Source: Terriglobia bacterium
GTDB taxonomy: Bacteria; Acidobacteriota; Terriglobia; Bryobacterales; Bryobacteraceae
DNA: 64,000 nucleotides
Reading direction: 5' to 3'
NCBI GenBank assembly: GCA_021325235.1
Contig: JAJPHN010000057.1
Coordinates: 1 to 64,000, forward strand
Shown here: one piece after another, positions 1 through 8,523 of the stretch
Layout of the letters: each line of letters opens with the position of its first letter
Position numbering within the stretch: the stretch's first letter is position 1
The notes under the pieces: model-generated
What the model was told of the DNA's origin: nothing
The model's database searches: none
Seen by the model: only the letters and a program-made list of their open reading frames with translations
Position numbers and translations under genes: made by a program

Positions 1-150
1 ATCAAGTTTACTTTTCGAGTCAACAACAATTCAGGACCGGCGCTCGAGCTCGCCACCGGCCGCAGTGTCTCAAAACAAAACGCACTCACGTTCCACGACG
101 ATTGGGAGACCCACTGGTCCAACGAATTGGAATTCGGCTTCGAGAAATAG
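1..150 (+). CDS. C-terminal fragment of an unidentified protein
   Basis: Frame 1 is open from the first base to a TAG at 148-150 and encodes the last 49 residues of a protein whose start lies outside the window. The visible part begins IKFTFRVNNNSGPALELA and ends NELEFGFEK. Its alternating hydrophobic and polar pattern suggests beta strands, perhaps the edge of a beta-sandwich domain in a secreted enzyme, but I recognise no family motif. It runs in the same direction as the glycosidase genes that follow about 160 bases later. The bases between 151 and 309 hold no convincing gene. Function is unknown. Confidence 0.5.
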   Translation: MKFTFRVNNNSGPALELATGRSVSKQNALTFHDDWETHWSNELEFGFEK

Positions 151-309
151 AGTTCGCGGTATCAGGACTTGCGTGTGGCCACTCTGTAACGAACGGAGCT
201 AGAGGCCACCTAAAGCGCCGCAGCTTCGGAGGCAAGCTGCAGTACAATTTCCCCGAGACCACCAACGATTTCAACCGCCCAGGCCTCCTTGTCTCGAGCA
301 GTGAAAGTC

Positions 310-2304
310 ATGGAAAACACAAGTTCCCGAAACAAACTGAGCCGGCGTCAGGCCGCTTTGTCCCTTCTCGCCGGCACGGCCGCCGCGCCTCTTCTAGCCA
401 GTCAGATCGCCACCGATGCCAATGCGAGTCCGCAGAACACCAGTGCACCGCGACGCCGCGAGTCGCCGCCTGAAACACCGCCTTTCGGCCAGGCCATCGA
501 GTTCGAACGCAAAGAAGCACCCAGGAAAGTGAACGCGTTCGCGCTTTCCGAAGTCCGAATTACCGGCGGTCCGTGCAAAGAGGCGCAGGAGCTGAATCTC
601 GCCTACCTGAAGCGTCTGGACAACAATCGCCTGTTGCACAATTTCCGCGTCAACGCCGGCCTGCCATCATCTGCCCAGCCGCTCGGCGGATGGGAGAAGC
701 CGGACTGCGAACTGCGCGGCCACTTCGTGGGCCATTTCCTCTCGGCCTGCGCGCTCATGTACGCCTCCACGGGCGACCAGGAGATCAAAAGCAAAGGCGA
801 CGCGCTCGTCGCCAGCCTCGCCGAATGCCAGCAGAAACTCGGCGGCGGTTATCTCAGCGCCTTCCCCACTGAGTACATGGAGCGCCTGAAAATGCACAAA
901 AAGGTCTGGGCGCCATTCTACACCTACCACAAGATCATGGCCGGCATGCTCGATATGCACCACCATGCGCAGAACCAGCAGGCTCTCGCAGTTGTCGAAG
1001 GCATGGCGAAATGGGTCGATGACTGGACCGCGCCCATTCCCGAGCCGCAGATGCAATCCATCCTCAACGTCGAATACGGCGGCATGAACGAGGTTCTCTA
1101 CACTCTCGCCTTCGCCACTGGCAACGATCATTACGCCGCAGTCGGCGACCGCTTTACCAAGAAATGGTTCTTCAATCCGCTTGCCCTCCGCCGCGACGAA
1201 CTCCGCGGACTGCACGCCAACACCCATATCCCACAAGTGATCGGCGCTGCCCGGCGCTACGAACTCTCAAGCGACGAGCGCTTCCACGACGTCGCCGATT
1301 TCTTCTGGTATGAAATCACCAGCGCGCGCGCCTACGTCACCGGTGGCACCAGCAACTCCGAACATTGGCTCGTGGAACCCCGCCGCTTAGGCGCCGAGTT
1401 AAAAAAAGGGCCGGACACGACCGAGTGCTGCTGTGCCTATAACATGCTGAAGCTCACTCGCAGCCTCTACGAATGGACCGCCGATCCGCGCTACTTCGAT
1501 TACTATGAGCGCGTTCTTCTCAACCACCGCCTCGGTACTCTGCAGCCCGGAACGGGGCACACGCAGTACTACCTCTCGATCGTCCCCGCCGCCTGGAAAA
1601 CGTTCGCCACCGAGAACGATTCCTTCTGGTGCTGCAATGGTACGGGTGTCGAAGAATACTCAAAGCTGAACGACAGCGTCTACTTCCACGACGATCACGG
1701 CGTTTACGTCAATTTGTTCATTCCGAGCGAACTGCGCTGGCGCGACAAGAACGTCTCGCTCATTCAGGAGACAGACTTCCCCGAAGATTCAGCCACGCTG
1801 CTCCGCCTGCACACGCAAGGTCCCGTCGAATTTGCTCTCCATCTGCGCATTCCGGAGTGGACCGGCGATGCGGCAACGGTAAAGGTCAACGGCAAGGTGG
1901 TGGATGCCGTTGCGTCCGGCGGCAGCTATCTCACTCTCCAGCGCACCTGGCACAATGGTGATCGCGTCGAAATGCAGATGCCCATGCGGCTCCACATCGA
2001 AGCCATGCCGGACGAGCCTTCCACCCAGGCGATTCTCTATGGACCGCTCGTGCTCGCGGGCGACCTGGGTACAAATGGACTGACGCCCGAAATGATACAG
2101 GGGCAAGAAGGCCCCGATGTGCCCAACGCCCGCATCGCCATTTCCGCGTTTCGCGCCGCAGCGGGCGATCCTGCAACCTGGATCCAACCGGCCGACAAAC
2201 CGCTTGCCTTTCGCACCACCGGGCAGCAACAGGACGTCAGCTTCGAGCCGCTTTACCGCACCTTCCGCAAACGCTATTCGATCTACTGGACCGTGAACAC
2301 CTGA
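310..2304 (+). CDS. GH127-family glycoside hydrolase (beta-L-arabinofuranosidase-like, DUF1680)
   Basis: A 664-residue exported enzyme expected to release beta-L-arabinofuranose or related sugars from plant-derived glycans. The N-terminus carries a Tat-type signal (LSRRQAALSLLAG followed by an Ala/Leu-rich stretch). The GH127 fold is recognisable from LGGWEKPDCELRGHFVGHF, ECCCAYNMLKLTR (Glu at about residue 372) and FWCCNGTGVEEYSKLNDS (Cys pair at about 441-442). In characterised GH127 enzymes, a Glu and Cys residues at these places bind zinc and one Cys is the nucleophile, and all are present here. The ATG at 310 was chosen because it directly precedes the signal peptide. A TTG at 289 is an in-frame alternative. 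The substrate is inferred from the family only. Confidence 0.88.
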   Translation: MENTSSRNKLSRRQAALSLLAGTAAAPLLASQIATDANASPQNTSAPRRRESPPETPPFGQAIEFERKEAPRKVNAFALSEVRITGGPCKEAQELNLAYLKRLDNNRLLHNFRVNAGLPSSAQPLGGWEKPDCELRGHFVGHFLSACALMYASTGDQEIKSKGDALVASLAECQQKLGGGYLSAFPTEYMERLKMHKKVWAPFYTYHKIMAGMLDMHHHAQNQQALAVVEGMAKWVDDWTAPIPEPQMQSILNVEYGGMNEVLYTLAFATGNDHYAAVGDRFTKKWFFNPLALRRDELRGLHANTHIPQVIGAARRYELSSDERFHDVADFFWYEITSARAYVTGGTSNSEHWLVEPRRLGAELKKGPDTTECCCAYNMLKLTRSLYEWTADPRYFDYYERVLLNHRLGTLQPGTGHTQYYLSIVPAAWKTFATENDSFWCCNGTGVEEYSKLNDSVYFHDDHGVYVNLFIPSELRWRDKNVSLIQETDFPEDSATLLRLHTQGPVEFALHLRIPEWTGDAATVKVNGKVVDAVASGGSYLTLQRTWHNGDRVEMQMPMRLHIEAMPDEPSTQAILYGPLVLAGDLGTNGLTPEMIQGQEGPDVPNARIAISAFRAAAGDPATWIQPADKPLAFRTTGQQQDVSFEPLYRTFRKRYSIYWTVNT

Positions 2305-2349
2305 GCTTAGACTATCAAGGCTCGTGTGCCCGCGTGATAGAAAATAGGC

Positions 2350-3528
2350 GTGCATCGTCGATCTTTCCTCGCTTCCGTAGCCGCCGGTGTCGGATCTTCT
2401 ACGCTCAACGCTGAGCAGGAGCCGCAAGCTCCGCAAACTGCAAGGCTGGCCGACATTCGAAAGCCTCTGGCCATAACGATGTGGGACTTCTCCTGGCTTG
2501 AACGGCGCTGGCCCGGAGCTGGATACGAAGATTGGGATCTTGTGCTCAATCAGCTGGTCGAGCGAGGTTACAATGCCGTTCGCATCGATGCCTATCCGCA
2601 TCTGGTCGCGGCTGCCCCCGAAAAGATGTGGGAGTTGTTGCCGTGCTGGAACACGCAGGACTGGGGCAGTCCGGCAAAAAATCGTGTGCAGGTCCAGCCC
2701 GCGTTAAATCAGTTTATTCGCAAGTGCGCTGATCGCGGCCTGCGTGTGGCATTATCTACCTGGTTCAGGCAGGATACGGCCAACACACGGATGCAGATCA
2801 AATCGCCGCGAGATCACGGCCGCATCTGGAGCGACACGCTGGCCAGCATCGAAGCAGACGGACTGCTTCCGCATCTCTTATATGTAGACCTCTGCAACGA
2901 ATTCCCGCTCGATGTCTGGGCTCCGTTTGTTCCGAAGGGAATGCTGCGGGCCACTCCGCAGGGCACGAACTGGATGCGCCAGACGGTGGAAGCGGTCCGG
3001 CAGCGCTACCCGAAGCTTGATTACACATTCTCGATGACCTCGGAGTGGGACACCTGGCGCCAGCAGGACGTCTCGATGCTCGACTTTCTCGAGTTACATA
3101 TCTGGATGGCGCAATCCTCCGATTATTACAAGGAAGTCGGCTATAACTACGAAAAGTTTTCGCCGGAAGGTTACGAGCATCTTGTGGATCGAGCGAAACC
3201 GGTATACGATTCCCGGCCTGCGTATTGGCAGCAGAAGTTGAAAGATCGAATTGCGCTCGCCGCGGAGTGGTCGCGCTTTTCTAAACACCCGCTGATTACA
3301 ACCGAATGCTGGAGCCTGGTCGATTACAAAGACTGGCCTCTGCTCGAATGGGGCTGGCTGAAAGAACTATGCGAAATTGGAGTTCGCTCGGCAGCAGCGA
3401 CCGGCCGGTGGGTTGCAATCGCGACCAGTAACTTCTGCGGCCCCCAATTTGCCGGCATGTGGCGCGATGTGGACTGGCACAAACGCATGACGGATGTTAT
3501 TCACAACGCAGAAGTGCATCTCGAGTAG
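2350..3528 (+). CDS. Cellulase-like TIM-barrel glycoside hydrolase
   Basis: A 392-residue protein with a short Tat-like leader (HRRSFLASVAAGVG) and the layout of a GH-A clan cellulase-like barrel. YVDLCNEFPLDVW (about residues 178-190) has the Asn-Glu pair expected for the acid/base, and LITTECWSLVDYK (about residue 320) has a Glu placed as nucleophile. It resembles the sugar-binding cellulase-like proteins often annotated as hypothetical in Acidobacteria. The start is GTG at 2350. It lies 45 bases after the GH127 gene on the same strand, so the two are probably co-expressed. Substrate specificity cannot be read from the sequence. The family call is moderately sure. Confidence 0.7.
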   Translation: MHRRSFLASVAAGVGSSTLNAEQEPQAPQTARLADIRKPLAITMWDFSWLERRWPGAGYEDWDLVLNQLVERGYNAVRIDAYPHLVAAAPEKMWELLPCWNTQDWGSPAKNRVQVQPALNQFIRKCADRGLRVALSTWFRQDTANTRMQIKSPRDHGRIWSDTLASIEADGLLPHLLYVDLCNEFPLDVWAPFVPKGMLRATPQGTNWMRQTVEAVRQRYPKLDYTFSMTSEWDTWRQQDVSMLDFLELHIWMAQSSDYYKEVGYNYEKFSPEGYEHLVDRAKPVYDSRPAYWQQKLKDRIALAAEWSRFSKHPLITTECWSLVDYKDWPLLEWGWLKELCEIGVRSAAATGRWVAIATSNFCGPQFAGMWRDVDWHKRMTDVIHNAEVHLE

Positions 3529-3549
3529 CTGAAGTGTACGATAGATGGC

Positions 3550-3789
3550 ATGAAGAAAACTGCCATCTCGTTTGCTTTAGCTGCCGGCCTCTGCGCTCTG
3601 CCCGCTTTTACCCAGAGCGTGGGCCAGGATGCCAAAGACGCCGCGCACGATACCAAGACCGCCAGCGAAAAGGGTTACAAGAAGAGCACCAGCGCTGTCA
3701 AGAAAGGTGCAACCAAGAGTACGCACGCCACCAAGAAGGGCGTTCACAAGGCGGCCGACAAAGTCTCCGATAAGACCACCACAACATAG
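3550..3789 (+). CDS. Small secreted lysine-rich protein
   Basis: A 79-residue protein with a clear signal peptide (MKKTAISFALAAGLCALPAF, cleavage near TQS). The mature part has a degenerate K-K-x-T/S-x-x-A-x-K-K-G pattern repeated several times (STSAVKKGATK, STHATKKGVHK, AADKVSDKT). The mature chain is Lys/Thr/Ala-rich, strongly basic and probably disordered or helical. Such small exported basic proteins are common in Acidobacteria and have no assigned role. The gene begins 21 bases after the cellulase-like gene. It ends just before a GC-rich hairpin that separates it from the convergent receptor gene. Confidence 0.65.
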   Translation: MKKTAISFALAAGLCALPAFTQSVGQDAKDAAHDTKTASEKGYKKSTSAVKKGATKSTHATKKGVHKAADKVSDKTTTT

Positions 3790-3797
3790 GTTCCCGA

Positions 3798-3814
3798 GGG
3801 GCCGCGAAGGCCCC
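3798..3814. terminator. GC-rich hairpin between convergent genes
   Basis: GGGGCC at 3798-3803 and GGCCCC at 3809-3814 form a perfect 6-bp stem around a GCGAA loop, between the stops of two convergent genes. Neither side has a strong T-run, so it would be at best a weak bidirectional terminator. Confidence 0.4.
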
Positions 3815-3817
3815 GCC

Positions 3818-6800
3818 TCAGAAGAGGAACTTCAAGCCGAGCTGCAGGCGCCGTGGATCGTGCGCGGAGCTGGGGTGTAGAAACGTCTGCGTCGCGATGC
3901 AGCTCGCATCTCCCGCCGAGTTGTCGGCACCGCCGTAGCACGCTGCCGTCGCATTGATTCCACTCCATTGCGTGTGATTGAAAACGTTGAACGCTTCCGC
4001 GCGAAACTCGAATGCGCGCGTTTCACTCTTCAACGGGAACCGTTTGAACAGCCCCATATCGAAGTTAGTTCGCGCCGGATTGTTCAGGATGTTCCGTCCT
4101 GCGCTGCCGAAGGTCAGGCCGGTGGGCTCGGCGAATGCAGCTGGATTGTAAAGCAGCGGACCCGTAACGCCAGCAGTGTTCTTCTGCGCCGGAGTCGAGT
4201 ACGGATCCCCGATTACATCAACATAGGATCCGGTACCGACACCATTTCCTACGCCGGCATTGTCACCAATAGCTCCGTTTGTAACACTGAATGGAGTACC
4301 GGTTTGGAATGTGACCAGCCCCGACCATTGCCATGCTCCTAAGATCGTATGCAAAACGCCCGGCTGCGTGAAGAACGGCAGGTCATACACGTAACTTACA
4401 TTAAGTAAGTGGCGCTGGTCGAAGTTAGAGCTCGACCGCGTCGCGGCCAGATTATACGAATTTACGAAGTTGGCATCGCCGCCGTCCGAGGAATCGTCAA
4501 TCGAGTGGCTCCAGGTGTAAGCCATACTGAGTTGCAAGCGGCCAACGTAACGGCGCGCTGAAACCTGCAGCGAGTTATAACTCGAATTCGCCATAAACTC
4601 GCGATAGGTGATGTCGCCATAACCGGGATAAGGCCTGTAAATATCGGGCGTCGTGTTTCCGCAGGCGACGCTCAGGTTATTTGCAGCCTGGCCCGTAACC
4701 GGAACGCCATTTACCGTGAGGGGCGAGCCACAATCGGTCGACGTATTGATAACCTGGCCTGGAGCATACGGGTTCTGCGATACCGGAACCGGCAACAGTT
4801 GGTTCAGATCGCGCCGGTCCGCCAGATGCGTCCCCTTACTACCCGCATACGCGACGGTCAGCACGGTATTGCTCCGAAGCTGCCGCTGCACATTGACGTT
4901 CCATTGCTGGACGTAAGGCCAGGTCGACTTGGTCGGAATCGCTGTCACATTCAGCGGTCCCAAGTTAGCTGTTCCCGAGCTGATGCTCGTGTAATTCGGG
5001 ATGTTGTAGTAGGTGATGTCCTGCACGAGCGGCGGGCTGCCTTCGAGCGATTCCGTATTACCCTCGTTACCATTGCTGTGTTCGAAAAATACACCGTAGC
5101 CGCCGCGGATCGATGTCTTGCCGTCGCCTGTGGGATCGTAAGCGAAGCCCACGCGAGGCGCCGGATTGAACAGATGGCCCGCCAGACAGCCCGCCGGTAC
5201 TCCGGGCGCCCCGCACTGCACCATTCCGGTGAATCGGTTGCCGCTGACGGTATCGGTAACCGGATCGAGCGAGATCTGCGAGGGATCGTAGGCGTTTGGT
5301 TCCCAGTTATATGCAATCTTGTGCTTGTCGCGATAGGTTCCGAACAGGCTGATCCGCAGGCCTAGGTTCAGCGTTAATTTCTTGCCAACATGCCAGTCGT
5401 CCTGTAGGTAGGGTTCGACAATCTTATATCGCTCATAGTATTTAGGCAGCTGATTTGATTGCTCGAAAGAGTAAATATTGCCGATCAGAAAATCGGCAAA
5501 GCCATTGCCCGTGCTCCCGGAAGCAGTGCCGTTGAAAGTGAGATACCCCTGCGCATTCTGAAAAACGGAGCTCATCTCGTTCTTCTGGGCCGCGATAAAC
5601 GACGCGCCAAAGAGCAGGGTGTGGCTGCCCATGATCTTGGTCAGATTGTCTTTATAGGTGTAAGTCGGGTTGGAGTTGTCCCACGGAAAGTAACCTGTTC
5701 CCGCCGTGAACCCCCCGCCGTATTCAGCCGTATTGATAATCGAAACATTCGGTAGTATGCCGCGGAAACCGTTATTGAAGATCCCCGGCATATCGAAGCT
5801 GGCCGGCCGTTGAACATTTCCAACGGCGTTGAGAAAAATATGGTCTGTCGTATAGCTGAAGACAAACTCATTGAGTAAGGTCGGCGAGACAGTCGAAGTC
5901 AGATTTGCCACCAGACTTACGCCCGGGCCCACGAAGCTTGTTCCTACTGTTGGAAAATCGCCGTTGGCCCAGAGTGGAGTGGGCGTCACGGTGTTCCAGG
6001 AATCGTGAATAAAGCGAAAGAAGAAGCGCTGCTTGTCAGAGAAATTCTGATCGATGCGGACCAGTTCTTCGCGGAAATTCGTCTTTTGCGCCGGAGCGGC
6101 GTTGAAGTACGATTGAGCGCCCGAGCCGGAGTTCGCAGCCGGGATTAGAGGAAGCAGCGTCTGTGCCTGCGGCGACACGGGAACCTTGTAATTGGGATAG
6201 TAGGTGCCGGTTGCCGGATTCACCGGGCAATTCGCGCCCGGACACACATCCGAGAAATCGCCGCTGCGCTCGGCATCGGAGGGCACCTGGTTGTGAAAAG
6301 TCTGGCCCGGCACGAGTTCCTTGCGCCATTCCTCAGAAAAGAAGAAAAAGGTCTTGTCGCGTCCCGTGTTGTAGAGCTTCGGAATGAACACCGGTCCGCC
6401 AATCGTATAGCCAAAATCGTGCTTCTTGTATTCCGGGCGCGTATCCTGGAAGAAATTACGCGCATTGAAGTCTTCGTTCCTTAGAAACTCAAAAACATCG
6501 CCATGGAAGTCGCGTGTGCCGGATTTCGTTACTGTCTCGATCGTCGCCGATCCGTTGCGGCCATACTGAGCGCCGTAGTTTGAGGTCAACACTTTCACTT
6601 CGGCGATCGCGTCAACATTGGGGTAACTGTTGAGTGTGGCATTGCTGCCGTTGTCCATATTGTCGCCGCCGTCGAGTTCCCAGTTGTTGTATTCGGTGCG
6701 GCCGCCATTCACGCTGAAGGAAACGTTGCCGTAGACCCCGACCGTGCCCTCATCCTGGCCTGTCTGGTTACTCACACCAGGCACAAGCGTAATCAGCTGA

Positions 6801-7261
6801 GTAAAATTCCGCCCGTTCAGCACGAGCTGGTCGATTTGTTTGTTCGTAATCGTACCCGAGAGTTCCGCGGTTTCGGTCTGCACTTGGGCCACGTTTTCGC
6901 CGGCCACCGTTACTTCGGTGCTGGTCTGTCCCAGCGTGAGCGACGCATCGGCGCGTGCCTTCTCGGCTACCCGCAAAACCAGATCCTTCACCACGAACTG
7001 CTGGAACCCTGGCGCCTTTACCGTGATGGTGTACGTGCCGGGAAGCAGACCGGGAACGAGATACTCACCGGAGTCATTTGTCTTGACGGTCCGCGAGAAC
7101 CCTTGCTGCGAATCCGCAATGGTAACTTCGGCATTGGGAACAATCGCGCCGCTCGCGTCCTTTACGAAGCCCGCGATCGAGCCTTCCTGGGCCCAGCACC
7201 CGGCAGCACCGGCCAAGAGCACCGCTGAAAGAAACAAGAATCTGCAAAGAAACGACCCCAT
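3818..7261 (-). CDS. TonB-dependent receptor 1 (Oar-like, carboxypeptidase-regulatory domain)
   Basis: A 1147-residue outer-membrane receptor of the Oar/SusC-like type abundant in Acidobacteria, likely importing an oligosaccharide or similar large substrate. In order: a signal peptide (about 1-24), a carboxypeptidase-regulatory-like beta-sandwich (EGSIAGFVKDASGAIVPNAEV through TYTITVKAPGF, about 25-110), a plug domain (NGRNFTQLITLVPGVSN, SFSVNGGRTEYNNWELDG), and a long barrel with IRGGYGVFFEH. It ends in an aromatic-terminated strand (LQLGLKFLF) as expected for an outer-membrane beta barrel. AAGGGG lies a few bases before the ATG. It is divergent from a LacI regulator, and three palindromes lie in the shared promoter, so repression by that regulator is likely. 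The substrate is unknown. Confidence 0.9.
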   Translation of the reverse strand: MGSFLCRFLFLSAVLLAGAAGCWAQEGSIAGFVKDASGAIVPNAEVTIADSQQGFSRTVKTNDSGEYLVPGLLPGTYTITVKAPGFQQFVVKDLVLRVAEKARADASLTLGQTSTEVTVAGENVAQVQTETAELSGTITNKQIDQLVLNGRNFTQLITLVPGVSNQTGQDEGTVGVYGNVSFSVNGGRTEYNNWELDGGDNMDNGSNATLNSYPNVDAIAEVKVLTSNYGAQYGRNGSATIETVTKSGTRDFHGDVFEFLRNEDFNARNFFQDTRPEYKKHDFGYTIGGPVFIPKLYNTGRDKTFFFFSEEWRKELVPGQTFHNQVPSDAERSGDFSDVCPGANCPVNPATGTYYPNYKVPVSPQAQTLLPLIPAANSGSGAQSYFNAAPAQKTNFREELVRIDQNFSDKQRFFFRFIHDSWNTVTPTPLWANGDFPTVGTSFVGPGVSLVANLTSTVSPTLLNEFVFSYTTDHIFLNAVGNVQRPASFDMPGIFNNGFRGILPNVSIINTAEYGGGFTAGTGYFPWDNSNPTYTYKDNLTKIMGSHTLLFGASFIAAQKNEMSSVFQNAQGYLTFNGTASGSTGNGFADFLIGNIYSFEQSNQLPKYYERYKIVEPYLQDDWHVGKKLTLNLGLRISLFGTYRDKHKIAYNWEPNAYDPSQISLDPVTDTVSGNRFTGMVQCGAPGVPAGCLAGHLFNPAPRVGFAYDPTGDGKTSIRGGYGVFFEHSNGNEGNTESLEGSPPLVQDITYYNIPNYTSISSGTANLGPLNVTAIPTKSTWPYVQQWNVNVQRQLRSNTVLTVAYAGSKGTHLADRRDLNQLLPVPVSQNPYAPGQVINTSTDCGSPLTVNGVPVTGQAANNLSVACGNTTPDIYRPYPGYGDITYREFMANSSYNSLQVSARRYVGRLQLSMAYTWSHSIDDSSDGGDANFVNSYNLAATRSSSNFDQRHLLNVSYVYDLPFFTQPGVLHTILGAWQWSGLVTFQTGTPFSVTNGAIGDNAGVGNGVGTGSYVDVIGDPYSTPAQKNTAGVTGPLLYNPAAFAEPTGLTFGSAGRNILNNPARTNFDMGLFKRFPLKSETRAFEFRAEAFNVFNHTQWSGINATAACYGGADNSAGDASCIATQTFLHPSSAHDPRRLQLGLKFLF

Positions 7262-7307
7262 ACATTCCCCTTCCAGCGCCGCCCTGAAGAACCAAGAGAG
7301 GCGCGAA

Positions 7308-7323
7308 CCGCAAACGTTTGCGG
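7308..7323. promoter_or_regulatory. Perfect 16-bp palindrome, probable LacI-family operator
   Basis: CCGCAAACGTTTGCGG is identical to its own reverse complement. The central CG with flanking A/T tracts is the usual layout of LacI-family operators. It lies 47 bases upstream of the receptor ATG and about 135 bases upstream of the LacI start. Confidence 0.7.
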
Positions 7324-7396
7324 CAAAGGTTTGCTACGTGCTTAGAACTATAGGCGGCTGACTGGTGTTTGTCAAGATTTGTTTTGACAGACATTA

Positions 7397-7406
7397 GTTT
7401 GCAAAC
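7397..7406. promoter_or_regulatory. GTTTGCAAAC palindrome, possible operator
   Basis: GTTTGCAAAC is a perfect 10-bp palindrome with a GC centre, placed between the two longer CAAACGTTTG-type sites. It uses the same half-site letters in the opposite arrangement, so it may be a lower-affinity or overlapping site. Confidence 0.4.
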
Positions 7407-7418
7407 CTATACTGAATT

Positions 7419-7432
7419 CCGCAAACGTTTGG
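7419..7432. promoter_or_regulatory. Second CAAACGTTTG-type operator
   Basis: CCGCAAACGTTTGG repeats 13 of the first 14 bases of the perfect palindrome 111 bases away. Its core CAAACGTTTG (7422-7431) is fully symmetric. It lies about 27 bases before the LacI ATG, which suits autoregulation. The roughly 111-bp spacing would allow looping between the sites. Confidence 0.65.
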
Positions 7433-7458
7433 TATTGCAGGGACCGCTCACGAAGCCC

Positions 7459-8511
7459 ATGTCGGTATTGATGCGAGATGTAGCCAGAAAGGCCGGGGTT
7501 TCCATCACCACCGTTTCGCACGTCCTGAATGACACACGTCCCGTGGCAGCCAAAACGCGCGCCCGAGTGCTGCGCGCCGCAGCCGAACTGAATTATTACA
7601 AGAACACCTCCGCGCGTCTGCTCGTCCGAGGCAGAAGCGACCTGCTCGGACTGATCATCTCCGATATCGAAAACCCCTTCTATCCCGAGCTCATCAAGAG
7701 CTTCGAGCAGGCCTGTGCCGCGCAGAAAATGGAAGTCCTGCTGAGCGCGACCAATTACGATGATTCTCAGGCGGAAAACGCGCTTCGCCGGATGCTTGAG
7801 AGCCGGGTCCAGGCCGTCGCCGTGATGACCTCGCAGTTCAGGCCCGAACTGGAAGCCCAGCTCACCGAGCGCGGCATTCCGCGCGTACTGCTCGGCTCGC
7901 CTCCCGCAAGCGCGTATCACAGCAATATCGCCATCGATTACCGCAAGGGCCTGGCCGAAGCGATTCGGCACCTTCATAATCTCGGACACCAGCGGATCGC
8001 GATTGCCACGGGCCCGCAGGACCAGGTTTCAGCGCGCGATTTCCTGCAGGCGGCCATCGTCGAGTTGCGGAAACTCGGCTTGGCCGCCTACCGGATCATC
8101 GAAGGCGATCACAGGCCCGAAAGCGGAGCGCGCGCTATCGTCGAACTCCTCGAGCAGAATCGTGACCGTCCCTCGGCTCTGATATGCGGCAACGATCGTA
8201 TGGCGATCGGCGCGCTCAGCGCAGCCAACGATCTCGGCTTTCATGTCCCCGAAGACATTTCCATCGTGGGCGCCGACGATGTGTGGGTCAGCCGCTATTC
8301 CAATCCGCCCCTCACAACTATTCGAATCCCGCGCGATAGGCTGGGAAGACTTGCCTTCGAGGTTCTGGCAAAGATGCTGCGCTCCAAAAAGAAATCGGGT
8401 GCCGAGCACGTTCTCGAAACGGAGCTGGTCGTGCGCCGCTCAACTGCCGAGGCGAACCGGCCGGCCGCCCGAGGCAGGTGGCGCGGTAAGACCGAGAGGC
8501 AGGCGCGATAA
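7459..8511 (+). CDS. LacI-family transcriptional regulator
   Basis: A 350-residue repressor or activator of sugar genes. The N-terminus is a textbook LacI helix-turn-helix (VARKAGVSITTVSHVLNDT) with a hinge region (NYYKNTSARLLVRGRSDLLG). A periplasmic-binding-protein-like effector domain follows (SDIENPFYPELIKSFEQAC, HLHNLGHQRIAIATGP, SIVGADDVWVSRYSNPPLTT). The ATG at 7459 starts right before the DNA-binding domain. The reading frame is open upstream to a TTG at 7369, but those residues overlap the operators and are unlike the family. It heads a gene cluster with a Gfo/Idh/MocA oxidoreductase, a ROK protein and a TIM-barrel isomerase, and is divergent from TonB receptor 1. The effector is unknown. 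Confidence 0.9.
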   Translation: MSVLMRDVARKAGVSITTVSHVLNDTRPVAAKTRARVLRAAAELNYYKNTSARLLVRGRSDLLGLIISDIENPFYPELIKSFEQACAAQKMEVLLSATNYDDSQAENALRRMLESRVQAVAVMTSQFRPELEAQLTERGIPRVLLGSPPASAYHSNIAIDYRKGLAEAIRHLHNLGHQRIAIATGPQDQVSARDFLQAAIVELRKLGLAAYRIIEGDHRPESGARAIVELLEQNRDRPSALICGNDRMAIGALSAANDLGFHVPEDISIVGADDVWVSRYSNPPLTTIRIPRDRLGRLAFEVLAKMLRSKKKSGAEHVLETELVVRRSTAEANRPAARGRWRGKTERQAR

Positions 8512-8523
8512 GAACGAGGAGAC

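Noticed and set aside
3660-3780. Short repeats in the lysine-rich secreted protein as a DNA repeat array
   Set aside because: The K-K-G pattern repeats at protein level but the DNA units are imperfect and few; there is no CRISPR-like spacing.
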